DNA from: Lineus longissimus
Taxonomy: Eukaryota; Nemertea; Pilidiophora; Heteronemertea; Lineidae
Assembly: GCF_910592395.1 (NCBI RefSeq)
Contig: NC_088315.1
Location: 1,738,501 to 1,802,500 of the forward strand
Length of the DNA stretch: 64,000 nt
Direction of reading: 5' to 3'
The translations under genes and the position numbers were made by a program. This document shows, one piece after another, positions 49,701 to 62,200 of the stretch; within the stretch, counting starts at the first letter, position 1; every line of letters begins with the position of its first letter. Under the pieces are notes generated by a model. That model saw only the letters and a program-made list of their open reading frames with translations. It was not told where the DNA came from and did no database searches.

Positions 49701-51555
49701 TTTAGTACAATGATGGTAAATTATCAAATGGACGGCCAGCTTATTGTCTGATCGGGATTTTTGCGTAGTTGGCTGTGTACTGGAAACCCGTCCTGACGAG
49801 CCAGATAGGTACTAATGGCGTAAATTGCAAAACGCTTCAAAATTGCTACCGCAAGTAAGCCTACTGTAGAGAAAAGCATAATTGTTGTTCCTTATGAACA
49901 AATGTTATAAGCCGGAGAAAACATGGCTGCCAGCCACCCAGTGCATAACACAGAAGTGGTAAAATGTAACTGTATATCGACCAACGTGCCAGCCTTTAAT
50001 TAAAACTATTCACGGTGATTATCATGAATATTGTAAGAGTGTGGCGCCTTGGGGCATATCGGTCGATACTCACTCCTTTACGGGAAGAAATGCTTTCCAA
50101 CCAAGCGTGTCTCTTTTGAGAGAACCACTGGGTAACCATGGAGCCGAGGGATCAAAGAACCGTCAAGAAGTACCACTGAAATAATTATCTACTGAACATA
50201 GGTGCTGATGATATCTCTATATATTTTGTAGTCGGAAGCTCTTGAACATGTTTACACATTTTAGATGGGAAGCCACGCAATTTCTAAGTATATTTACAGA
50301 ACGTTTGTCAACACCATTAGCCGAACTCGAAGGGCGTTCACGGGTGTGTATAGCTTTGAGTAAGAAATTTGATGATACGAGAAGTGACAGGGCACGCCTA
50401 CTGTCACACGAGAGAATTATCAGTGCAGTAGAGTTTAGAAAGGTGGAAACCCTTGGGAACCTGCGAAATTGAAATTTATATGACTTCTGCAAAACAATAC
50501 CTTGACCAAAGCCAGGCAGTGTCATTGCAATACATCTTGATATGAATCTCAGTAATTGTGACTGAATTCAATTTCAAACCCGTTCTTCAATAGTCTATTT
50601 CATCTTACTCAGCAATGCTGACTTTGAATTCAATTGCCAGCCCATTCGTTCTTCGCTTCGTTACTCGCTTCAACATGTTCAATCACTTTGTCTCCATCTT
50701 GTCCCGGAATCCAGAAGTCAAATCACGATACGATTAGAATGATGGACTGTGTCAGGCTAGCTTTACATTGGGGAGACCAGAGACCGGGTGACCTTCAGGC
50801 ACGTCAGATACCCATTCATCAAGAATCATGCTGTTATGCCTTAGTTCCCGTCAATCTACCGATTACGTGACTGGAATCAGGTTTTGAAAAGAGAGTCTGA
50901 TGATGGCATTGAAAAGCTCGGAGGCAGAGATTCAAACAATTTTGTCTCTACCCATTTTGGACAGCCGGTATATAAGGCATCACCAGAGAAATGGGTGTAA
51001 AGATCAGAGTAAACTGATTTCAATCATTTTGACGTCAATGTTATAAAATATATTTTCTCACTATTCTAACATTTCCAACTTTAATAAAAAGTAAACAGTC
51101 ATATAACACACATTATATATACATTATATACACCATCAATAATGTATAAGTATCTGAACATCACTTCCTTTCGTTTTTAACACATGTACATGTAGCTTGA
51201 ATGTGTATAATATACAGAAGCTGAAGAAAATACATCGTACATCAAAAATGAAAATACTGATCAGAGTTTCGGTCCGTCCGCAGCGTTTACCTTTCCGTAT
51301 CCACCAGAGAGGCGTTCGGACATCCCAGTGTACTTCAATTTACCCGGACCAGTGACCGGCCAACAGTAGACCTGCCAGTATCCTTCGCATGACGAGTATC
51401 GGTAAAGCCTCAAAAATGCCTTGGGCGGAGTTGGCCATAACCGGCATCGCCTTATACACCAGCATGCCTCTGAACCAATGTCCAGTTCCCTCCAACTTTG
51501 AATAACATAGCATCTCACTTTTTGACACACTGTCCCACCCAATACCACTATATCT

Positions 51556-51630
51556 CTGACACGTGATATTAATCCAAAAGAAATGATGTAACATTATATC
51601 TGACACGTTGATATTAATCCAAAAGAAATG
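51556..51630 (-). repeat. Two-copy tandem duplication, about 43-bp period
   Basis: A run of about 30 bases containing GATATTAATCCAAAAGAAAT occurs at about 51565 and again at about 51610, separated by TAACATTATAT. It is a small local duplication. Confidence 0.7.
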
Positions 51631-52238
51631 ATATATTCGATTCTGAATCATAATCCAACACGTTCTCGAGTTTCGTACACATTTCGAGCCTTAAATGTGA
51701 CATTAAATATTGAAACAACATGGTACGATAGTTAGGCATATATAGCATCGTGGCGTGTACGGTATCAGGTATCAACCTTAACCTTTATGAGACTGCGAGA
51801 CATTTCTTTGTATTAAGATGATGCCATTTCAATACAGAGATCTCAAAAGACGGATACATTTTACCAGTCTGGAATTTGTTTGTTAGAATTTATCTTAAAG
51901 AGATGGGTCTCGTGACCCTTTCTTCTCTTAACAGGACCAATTTGGTAAAAAAATTATTCTACTGTTATTTTAGCTCCACCCTCTTGATGTTTGGTGAGAC
52001 AGCCAATACCTACAGCTAGGTATCAATCCATAGTAGACATGGCATTAGAAGCCCCTCTTTCTTAGAGTAGACCAGGGTCCAACTTGGATGTCGACTCTTA
52101 GAAGTTCTCCTCAACACGTTGGATATGGTATTTTAAGCTTTTAAGTTAAACTTAGTAGAGTGATTAAAACATAGTAATGGCAAAATATTCTCATAGCCTC
52201 ATCGAAGACATGAGCGCCCGCGTATAACTACAATATCA

Positions 52239-53243
52239 TTATCCTTCTGTACTCTCATGGCTCTGACCAGCAGAACACGTCCCGTCACTCAGGTTCTTCA
52301 GCCACTGCTGTATTCTCTGTTGTTTTTCATTCCTACTCTCCTGCAAGCAGTGCTGATGAACCCTCCTATAAGCCTCCTCGTACATTTGTTCGAAAGTCTT
52401 TCGCTCACTGAAATTGACATTTTCCTCAAGATTGACAGGAAGATCATCCATTGAAGGGGTAGAACCTGGGTTGACGTATAACGAGGGTAGTACGGACGGT
52501 GGACTTAATAAGTTAGAGTTCGAACTCATTTGCGAGTAGAATAAGTTCGTTGAGTATTTGTCATACGATGAAAGATTTGAACATGACTTCACCTCACGTC
52601 GCGGAGGCATGTCGGATATGTCCTCTTGGCCTAAAGCTGCTTGTGTAATCGGGCCAGAATACACCCTTCGGAGATGGACAGAGCCTAAAGAGGACATCTC
52701 GGGAAGGCTTAACCTGTCGAAATGTCCAAGTCTAGATCTGGAACCACAGGTTGACATATGACTAGCACTTTTCACAGTTTCCTCACTAGAGCTCGTAGAG
52801 CTAGAGTGCCTTTGTCTTTGCTTACGTTTATAACTTCGTGTCGGATCAAAAGTATTCAACCAACAGAACCCATTTTCGTTTTTTCCAGCATTTGCAATGG
52901 CATCCGCTGACTCTGAAAACTTCTCCAGCCCTCTTCTCGAAGATCTAGGGGAACAATACACTCCAACTATTTTATCCTCTCTGGTGTTGGGAGAGTTTGG
53001 GGAATTCGGGTTTTCTGTGAGAGGGCTTTTTGAAGAAGTAGTAATGATATGAGGGACATTAGCCCCCGAAAGATCCGGTAGACTTACGTGATACGGACGC
53101 CGAAATGGAAATTGGTTGTCATTGTCGGGTGTGTGCAGGCAAATTTCTGCCTTGTCAGTGGTGTTCAAGAAGATTGATGGTATGGACGGTACCCTAGCAG
53201 GGGAATTACCGTTCCTCTCCAATTTCGTTTCTATATCCATCAT
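52239..53243 (-). CDS. Hypothetical Ser-rich, probably disordered protein
   Basis: This is an intronless open frame of about 334 residues. I chose the ATG at 53243 because it has a good context (CACCATG) and starts a charged sequence (MMDIETKLERNGN). An earlier ATG at 53300 would add an odd hydrophobic leader. The composition is Ser, Pro and Asn rich, with RRPYHVSLPDLSG and a Ser run (HSSSTSSSEE), suggesting disorder and phosphorylation. The C-terminus is different: FEQMYEEAYRRVHQHCLQES followed by RIQQWLKNL looks like an amphipathic helix that could bind a partner. The codon pattern and length argue for a real gene; I do not recognise the family. It could be one exon of a larger gene. Confidence 0.55.
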   Translation of the reverse strand: MMDIETKLERNGNSPARVPSIPSIFLNTTDKAEICLHTPDNDNQFPFRRPYHVSLPDLSGANVPHIITTSSKSPLTENPNSPNSPNTREDKIVGVYCSPRSSRRGLEKFSESADAIANAGKNENGFCWLNTFDPTRSYKRKQRQRHSSSTSSSEETVKSASHMSTCGSRSRLGHFDRLSLPEMSSLGSVHLRRVYSGPITQAALGQEDISDMPPRREVKSCSNLSSYDKYSTNLFYSQMSSNSNLLSPPSVLPSLYVNPGSTPSMDDLPVNLEENVNFSERKTFEQMYEEAYRRVHQHCLQESRNEKQQRIQQWLKNLSDGTCSAGQSHESTEG

Positions 53244-54599
53244 GGTGACGAATCGTGTAATCTCTAGTGCTATAGATTCAACAGTAAAAACCCACAGCAA
53301 TCACGGTATATCGTCAACAGACCACTTTGTCAACAAACTAAAGAGCGGTATCATTCATCAAATTCCTAATTCGTGGAAAGTAATCCTTGGTGACTCTTAA
53401 ATCCTGGCGCAGATTCCAATCGCAAATGGAACTCCGTAGTTATAAGTTTTTACGACCTTCAAACACGACATTATTGTCTCCGTAGATTTTCCGCAGTATT
53501 TATAGCATTTAATGGCCTCGAATAATGCTCTGACGACAGTAAAGTTGAATTGCAGCCCAGTAACCACTCCAGTCATTGGTGCATCTTAGTTACAAGTACA
53601 AAATCACGTCCAGCCAAACGAGCTGAAGGCAGTACCAGTTAGTGTGCGACGTATTCGCATGAAACATCTAGAAATGCACCGTACGAAGTTATTGATTTTG
53701 GTGGTCCACCATGAAAAGCACTATTCAAGCAGCCAAGTAGAGTGTCTGGTCTTTTACGCTGTATCAATTAACACAATATCACGTGAGAAAACACCTATTA
53801 ACTCTTTGTCATGTTTTCGCTGGTTCACGTGTTCAGTTTTCGAATGGTTCAAGTTCAAGCTTACCTTCTCTGAATCGATGAGTCTTGGAAGGAAGTGTGG
53901 ACCTATCCAGCGATATGTTCAGTGATTGATACTTCAGCGAACAATTTCAATCAGTAGTCCCACGCAAACAGTTCTTTACAATCTGATGCACTCCTAAAGC
54001 ATGACAAGCCATATTCCAAAAGATTTATAAAACAGGTCGAAATGTCAAACAGGTGCGAATGCGAAATGATTCCGATGCAGATCTCGTTGTCGGCAACGAA
54101 GACAACGAATCCTCTGTTAAAATGAACTGAACAAACAGATTTATCCAGAAACTGATTCAGTCTCAATGTCGCTAGTGTCACACTCTTCTCGTTGTATATT
54201 GTGGGGAGCAGTCAGTGGATTGTCTCGAGAACGTTTGCTCTGCACTCGATCTCTCGATAGCTCTTTGCTGGAGCTAATAACATCCGCTACCAGTCCCAAG
54301 CTTGGAGAAGAAAAGCTGAACACAGGGCGGGGCTATCCAGAGATGCACAATAGCCAATTGAATCCTATAGATTGAAATGTGCAATATCCTTTTGTGCACA
54401 AATTGAATCTGGTGATCGATTTTAGATATCCTATCCTTTATACAAAGAAGTTATTGTTCCTGGTACTGTCCTCTTTCTATTCCATCTACAATATTCCGAT
54501 TGCCTTAGCAAAGGTTTGTAAGTTTTCCGTTGGCATTATTTGCCTAGTCAACGACTACCGCGGGTTGGCTTCATAGCTGTTCAGGATCCGCGCCAGTCA

Positions 54600-55250
54600 G
54601 GCAAGATGAGTACGGTGACGAGAAGCCCGTGAACGGTAAATCGAATGTTCTGCTTCGGAACGTGACTTCGTTTTCGAAGATGCGAAGCGTATGTCGTCCT
54701 TCGATGGATCAACTACATCCAACTTCAATCTCTCTGTCCCTATCTGCGATATCGCTGATGTCCACGCATACACTCTCAGATCAGGGTTTCCATACGCAGA
54801 GAACAGCTCCAGAGCTTTCAGCCGTAACTGATTCCGTTGGAATCAATATTGCCGATCAGATCACAAAGAGAATGGAAGGCTGGCTGGCTGGCACGAGTTT
54901 CTGTGCTTGGGGGTGTGGATTCGCTAACACAGGCGGAGAAGTTGGCTGGCTTTGAAGCTGATTTGATTGATAAGGGTGCTGCTTCTGCGGCCGGCAACTA
55001 ATGGTCCAGGAGAAGCTACTGTAACCGAACCTTTGTACGCATTGGCTGCGGATGAAAACAAGCTCGACATGCAAGGAACTTTACTAGCAAAAGACAGGCA
55101 TGACAGATACCAGTCCATCCCGGATAGCATGGTCATTTTACAACCTCTCTTTGCTGTATTGCAGGGAGCAATAAAGGCCTCAATGGTACCAGTCCAGGCC
55201 CTCAACTGTCCAATAATGCTTGATCAATCTTGTGAGTGGTCAGTGTGAGA
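54600..55250 (+). pseudogene. Possible frame-broken coding relic
   Basis: Three frames take turns being protein-like: CDIADVHAYTLRSGFPYAEN in one near 54740, QAEKLAGFEADLIDKGAASA in another near 54930, and EPLYALAADENKLDMQGTLL in a third near 55040. The switch of frame suggests an old gene or transposon remnant. I cannot name the family, and chance is possible. Confidence 0.25.
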
Positions 55251-56703
55251 ATCGGCACCAATCTCCAGATACTTCGGACCCCTCAGCAAATTACCAAGCT
55301 ATTTGGTGGATGTGCTATCAAGGAGATCCAGATAGCCCGAAGTTGTTTTCAATGAATGCCTCGTATGTATGCCATAGATAATGAATACTGCCATTCAAAT
55401 GCGATATCGGAAAAGATAAATATAAATTATTTTTCAACCAATAACAAATCTGATGTTCAATTTTCCTAAACGTGATAACGTTTCCCCGATCAAAAATTCA
55501 AAACAACAGAGACAGTTAAAAAGGAATCTGTGGAATAAGATGAGATAATGTCAGAGTTGACAATTGGGAGCCGAAAAGAGAGATTGAGTGAATACTAACC
55601 AAAGGAGAAATCAATAGAATGTATTGATCAGGATCTGGTGCATAGCTTTATGGTTTAACTCTGTGAGGAATGTGCTGTGAGAAGATATCCCAAAATTGAC
55701 GATTTACTTAAAGAGAATACAAATAAACCAGGACACGAAAGGCGCCAAGTGCCAAAGCGCAGCAAGTGCTCGTCGAAAGCATTCAAGGAAAAGGCCATGT
55801 CAATACGTTCCGACAATTCGCAGAGCTCTGGTACCATCCAAATGACATCCCGTGCTTGGTACCAGATGTCCCTTCCGGCCTATTCACCCTCAAGTAGTCA
55901 ATGCAAAGTGAAATGGACTGAAGACAAGATCGCTGGACACTAGGTGATCCTCAATGGGAATTACAGTGATACAAAATTTCTACCGTCAAAGAGTAGACGC
56001 AGTTCCCATGAAGCAGACCGTATCAAAGTCACAACAATGATTCAATATTTCAAGTGTTAATCTTCCGCTAATGACATTTCCAATGATGATTTATTAAGCA
56101 GTCGTTCGACAAAGAGTAATTTGAACGATAAAGGGATTATCAGAAACCACCACATTTCATAGTTCGAATAGAGCTCTGCACTTTAAAGATCTCGTTGGGA
56201 TTATTCTCGACTTCAGCGCCTAAACTTACCACGATGAGGGGGTGCTTGATAGTATTTTTGTGATCGTTTAGAGAAACGTGTCCAAATCTGACCTTTTACT
56301 CTGTTGGACAATGAACTTTTAGAACGGAAATTGGAGAAGTTAAGTGCTAAGTACGCTCCTCGTTCCTTGTACTTAATATTAGCTTCATTATCTTATGATA
56401 CGTTCTCACGTACGCCCAGAAGACCAATCCATCACTCATGTCATTTAGTCAGGCACAGCCACACAATGTGTGTGTTTGCTTGTACATTGATGATACATCA
56501 GAAGGTCTATAGCCTATTGAGTGATCCATCTCTCAAGATGACAGTATCAACAACATGTATTGGTAAATAGAGACTGTATCATGAAACATCTCAATATCAG
56601 GCCAGCTGATCTCTTTAACCCTTTTAGCTTACTGGAAGGGTATCACACGTGCAGCTTCAAAAACAAAGGATTTCTGTGACCAATTTTATTGCTTTCGTTT
56701 GTC

Positions 56704-56730
56704 TGTTTGCTTTGCTTTGCTTTGCTTTGA
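56704..56730 (+). repeat. CTTTG microsatellite
   Basis: Four to five perfect tandem copies of CTTTG (or GCTTT). Confidence 0.85.
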
Positions 56731-58132
56731 ACAAAAAAACCATGTTAGAAAAGCGTTTGTCCAAATTTCCCCCACAACGTGTAACGACTTGACTTTGCCT
56801 AGTGGTGCTGGTGATGGCTGACTGTTGGGTTGGGCGTTTGAAGCCCCTGTGCTTCGCTTTGGAGAAATCGCCTCGCCTTTGTACCATTCTATTGAGCGTA
56901 CTGGAGCAAGCATTAATTTACTATATTTCATTTTTCTCCAAAGCTGTCTGCGCATTCTCTCACAACCGGTTTATTACATAGGTCCGACAGTGTTTGATCC
57001 CCGTATCGGATGTTTTACACAAACAGCAGTAACTTGATTTTCCATTTCACGATAATTCCCTTCGGCTTTCCATCCGATGCTCTAACGCTGTGTTAATATT
57101 TGCCAGTATCAAAATACAGCTCTCAACCTGTGGCACAGCATCATAATCGTTTCATGATATGAATTCTCTATTTTCCATTACCAGGGTGCTTATCCCCGCG
57201 GCGCCATCTACGAGCGAATAGAATTTAGTTAATATGAGATAAAACTGTTGGAAATCAATGTTTATCACAATAGGATGGGGTGACTAGTTAATTAACAATT
57301 GGTTCATCATACAGCTACTGGTGGTTTGTAAATATCAACGTGGCCCTGGGACATTCTGTCTCTGATACGACTGACTCCACCCCGATCATGAGAACCCAGT
57401 TAAAAAGGGAAAAACAGTCAGTGCTACTAATAACTCATTGTATCACCAGTACCTAGTATGTCAATTTGATCGATACCTATTGATGAAATCTTAAAAAAGT
57501 GTAATCTGATGACGATGACGACGAAGACGATGATGGTGATATACAATGGTCATCATCTCACGGTCAAGGCTTCTTTTTCGGCACCCTACTCAAAGGCCAC
57601 CTAACGTGGATGATTGACCTCGATATCCCATGCCATTATTGGAACTGTCGGCTTGATTTAATGTACCTCAGTCACTGATCAGCAGCAGTACTGGTCACCT
57701 TGGTTAACAGTAGTTCCATCTGATGCTTCAAGTCGGAATCAGATGGCAAATCAATGGTTGCCTCACCGCTTTGGAAAGGCCAACCAATGCCTCAAGTTCG
57801 GTATAAATTTTTTTTAAAGATTGGTAGTTCACCACATCACATACCAGACATTGATGCGCTACCGTTACACCAACTATACGAATAAGCACAGACATGTAGA
57901 CATAAACGAAAATAGAATCGTCACATGTGACAGCCCTGCTTGTATGATACACACGGTTAGGGTTCAGAAGACTCTTAATGTCACTCTCAATCACGCCAGC
58001 TTCCTGTGTCACTCTCTGAGATTTGCTTTTATCTGCAACGTTAGTAGACACAAATTAAATGGTCCAGGGACCATGTGCTCACCTCGGGTAATGTAATGCA
58101 TGTCATTTGCAGTGGATATGGGGAGAACAGTC

Positions 58133-58276
58133 TTTTTAGCCATCTCGCCCTAACGGTGACGAAACGTGCTCCGCTAACGGACGCCGACGGACGACGACGG
58201 ACGCCGACGGAAGACGACGGACGACGGACGACGGACGCCATGGTATCGTATAAGCTCCCCAGAGGAGAGCTAAAAA
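58133..58276 (+). mobile_element. MITE-like element with GACGG-rich core
   Basis: TTTTTAGC at 58133-58140 and its exact inverse GCTAAAAA at 58269-58276 bound a 144-bp unit. Its centre (58178-58240) is a tandem array of GACGGACGC-like 9- and 7-base words. No coding capacity is present. No clear target duplication is visible. Confidence 0.5.
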
Positions 58277-59214
58277 CTATGTCAGGGTGAACCCATGGCT
58301 TCATCTTACCGTAAGATTATCATAAGACTTTGAATCTTAGTAAGATAATGGTTTACTGTCAGCCTCTTGTTTGCAGATTTAACGCATACCTTTTATACTC
58401 TTTGTCTTAATTGCGAAGTTAGTCAGCCTCCTGTTCACCTGGTACATTGCCTTTATGATACCTGCTTTCACATGGCCCGACTTATATTAACTGCCCCTAT
58501 CACGCGCACGATCTCAACCTTACACCTGACATCAGTAAAACATAGCTTTCTTGCCTCTTCCGTTTGCATCGCTTCTGGGTGACTCGAGTGAGAATGGTTT
58601 GTACAAGTGTAAAGTGCCGGGCAAACATCTCATCGGTAACTCAGGGAGGCATTGGCAATTAGGTAAAGGATTCTTATAGATGTTGCTTTAATACTTGGAG
58701 CGGGTCGGTGACCGAAGGACGATTATGCGTTGACTCCGCGGTCAGCGTTGGTGATCAGCAAACAGTGTTGCCCATGTTACTGAGGACGGAATTGACGATT
58801 GGTGAAAGGATTTTTGAGTCAAATAGCATCAAACGTTGCGCTAAAAAGGAAAACGGCCGCGCTTATTGATTCCCTTTATCCGCTCGGCAAATCCTGCGCT
58901 GACCGGACGGGAGATGATGACAGCATCGCGCGTGTGTTGTGAACTTAACTTTTCCAACTGGAGGGATTCTATCTGTGGTAGGCCCGATGTATGACGGTGT
59001 TGTGAAGTATTCAATTGAACTTTACTGAAGAGACTTTACTACAGTAATAAAACAGTTAAAAGGGAATTTATATTGAAACACAACGGCACGAAACATGACG
59101 GGATGACGATAACAACAGTGCCGCAAGCGGAGACTAACGGTAAATCATGATCACAAGGAATGATAAGAGCAAGCACTAAGAGAAGTTCTTGAGACGCTTA
59201 TCAGATCAGTGAAG

Positions 59215-62200
59215 ATGGAGTGTCGTTGGATCATTCTTTTGGGACTTTACCTGAGACTCGCCTCAGCAGTGCTTCACACCTTGGATCCAAGATGGCCAAA
59301 GGTAACGTTTCGTCAAGTGTTTGATTTATTGCTTTAGTTTGATTTATAGTGAGTGTCTCAGCAATCGTCATTGTTGTTTTGAGCGTGGATTAGGAAGACA
59401 CACTGGAAGTAAAGCAAGTAAGTACAGTCTCTGGTTCACACCGATCTATGTCGATGTCATGTTTCATGTTTGCTAATGATAATTGATTGAATTCGATATC
59501 ATGTCTTGACGAAAAATGTATGAAAAGCGAAAGGTCTTCAAAATATAGAGAGGCAAATGGTTACATGCTCTTCATGATCTATTGATATAAAGTTATGCCC
59601 AGGGACATATTGCGCATATACTTTTAAAAGTAGGGCAATGAACATTTTACATCGGGTTGAAATAATTGGTAAGATCAAGTATTCATGGTTTTTATGAATA
59701 CTTGATAAGATTCATAAGTTATCTAGTTAGCACTAACGGAATGTTTTGGCAGTCAGGTGTTGCTATATTGCAGAAGTCAACTTAATAGGTTTACTTTGAA
59801 GGGAACCCCAGAAGCAATCGCGTGTTATCTTAGACACCAGTGGTAAGGTGAGCCGAGAAGTAACAAGCATGGATGCATCAAGGTAACATCAGGGTATATG
59901 AGATGCCAAACCCATGGTGTGGACAAACACAGTCAATCAACCAGTCTAATGGCTTGTTCTGCGGGGGAACCACATGGCCTTGCACGAAGAACAATGACAT
60001 CGCGGGTGCCGATTCGATATGCTATTGCGATCTTTGAAATTTGAAACCAGACTATTTAGTCTGGTTACTCTAAGATCACACCATGAGGACTTTCTTTCTG
60101 AGAAAAGCATTCGTTAGCATCTGCAACAATATAAGAATGTCTACCGATCTCCTTGAACTAACGGATGTCACTGGCTGGAGAAATGCCGGACAGCAGTTTC
60201 ATCGAAAACTGGCTCTAAGGCGAGTTAGGCCTGTCTCAATATGCACGATCCTTTCCATTCGTATATGTCGTGAAGAAATATAGAGAATTATCGGCAGCAC
60301 CAACTTCACCATCATCCCTTTAATAAGCGATTAAAGCACCAAAGTATTCAATATTCAAGCGAGCAACAGATCAGAGTACTTCCTCTGCCTTGCTAAGACA
60401 TTAGCCCAATTAAGTTCGCTTCCGGAACACTTTCAAGGAGTCCCATGGAATCTTCTCAAAAAGCGACGTGACCAGCTTGGTATACAAGACCAATTAATGC
60501 ATTTCCTCTTCACTTGACTGTATGAAGCCTGGTTCGTGGAAATTTCCAATTGAAACTACAGCATGGCAAAGTGAATAAAGGTATCAATGAGTTCGACAAA
60601 AAACGAAGATGACGTTCATGGAGAAGATGCGAATCTTATTGTAAAACGAATTTTCATATATGTGCTCTCTATGCGCAAGAATAAAGGGAAACTGGCCCAA
60701 ATTTCGATAAAATCGTTGTAGATAGCCGGAGTTACTGGTTTCGATGCTTTTTTAGCAAGAGCGCCCTCATTTTATTTCCAGGCTAGTCACTGCATGCATC
60801 AAATTTCGATAAAATCGTTGTAGATAGCCGGAGTTACTGGTTTCGATGCTTTTTTAGCAAGAGCGCCCTCATTTTATTTCCAGGCTAGTCACTGCATGCA
60901 TCTGTTCGCCTTTGCCTGCATCAGATATGCTACAATTTTCATTTGTTTTCCTAACTTCTTTCTCAACCATCCACCTATTTTAAGATGCAGACACATTTGT
61001 GATCAGGTGTGAGGCAGTGATGCCGCTCATTTACAATAAAAACAAGGCTAATACCTGACGAAACAAGCTTTATGTTCTGTTACCAACTTTATCTGCATAC
61101 GGGACCTTACTGACTTGGTATACTTGAGCTAAGTTTCTATATTGTTAGGGCACATCGGTGCATCTCAGTGAAGACTTTGACATGAAGACTTTAATACACG
61201 GTGTGATTGGTTTGATTCATGAGACTGTCCCGATGAAGTAAGTTTGGCGGTTTTGGGACTAGTCAATACGGCCATAAATCTACAATTGACAATATCAAGA
61301 GGAAATAACGTGCTTTCATCATCGTACATCATACAAATAACACATTTTAGTTGCAATGCATTTGAGTTGTCCAGAATGACTGACAGAAGCTATTCTCGAG
61401 GGAATTACGTATCGGCTCTACTTGTACTTGTAACTCAATTTGTACATCATATGTATGGTGAAAAGCCAACTAAATGGAGTGTTGAATAATAGTCAATGAA
61501 GCTAGATGTGTTGCTCGCGTCTTGACCACCATCAACTATGGCTATCTGTGGGAATTATTGACATCAAATTGTTCATTGACGAAATGTACTTCGGATGCTG
61601 GTCAGGGGAATGCCAAGGTCAAATATCACACATGAATCCTGCCGCTCTTTTCGTGAATTACCAGAACTTGATGGTTAATTGGTGAAATTCACTTTTCTCT
61701 TCCCCAGGGTTCTGGCCATAGGGCCATGGTAACTATATCATACCATCAATCCTTCGCCCGTCCTCGCGAAACCCCTCGGTCAATTACATGTAGGTCGTTT
61801 TGGTTAATTACTTAAATACACTTTCTATTACCCAGGGTACCGGCCACAGGGGCATGCCTTGGCCACTCCCCAGAAAATGGAAAGAGTCAAACACTCTGAT
61901 GACAATTGACCCCGACAAGTTCTATATGTGGAGTGACATCAAGAACTGTGACATCATCGACATGGCATTCCAGCGTTATCAGCGTTATCTGTTCGAAGGG
62001 AGAAGAGGTATCCTGTCTCCAAGGTACAAGACGATGCATCGTCTTGATGTGGTTGTGTCATCTAAGACTTGTGATTACTGGCCAAGAGAGAATATGGACG
62101 AGGCTTGTAAGTTCATTTCCTATTCAGATTTTTTAAAGAAGAAAACACAGCGCCGTATGACCGTATTGCGCAGGGAATCGATTCCTAGCAACGACAGATC

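Larger units (their letters stand above)
39208..52238. other. Long gene-poor region with small repeats
   Basis: About 13 kb without a convincing gene. It holds a poly-G/GT tract near 39796-39820, a minisatellite at 40730-40850, tRNA-like repeat heads near 42200, 44900 and 46670, and direct repeats at 43018-43107 and 51556-51630. An open frame at 41981-42220 (+), preceded by an AG, encodes an acidic helical stretch but has no recognisable domain. A minus-strand frame at 47602-47183 is also unassigned. Confidence 0.5.
53244..59214. other. Intergenic, decayed open segments and small repeats
   Basis: The region upstream of the Ser-rich ORF and of the hexosaminidase gene. It contains a patch with partly open overlapping frames at 54600-55250, a short basic open frame at 55677-55943, a CTTTG microsatellite, a GAC/GAT-rich run at 57505-57540 and a MITE-like element at 58133-58276. 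No gene is supported. Confidence 0.45.

Noticed and set aside
51261-51548. Minus-strand frame rich in Cys and Trp as a last exon
   Set aside because: It looks somewhat protein-like near its end, but I found no matching exon, domain or clear acceptor.
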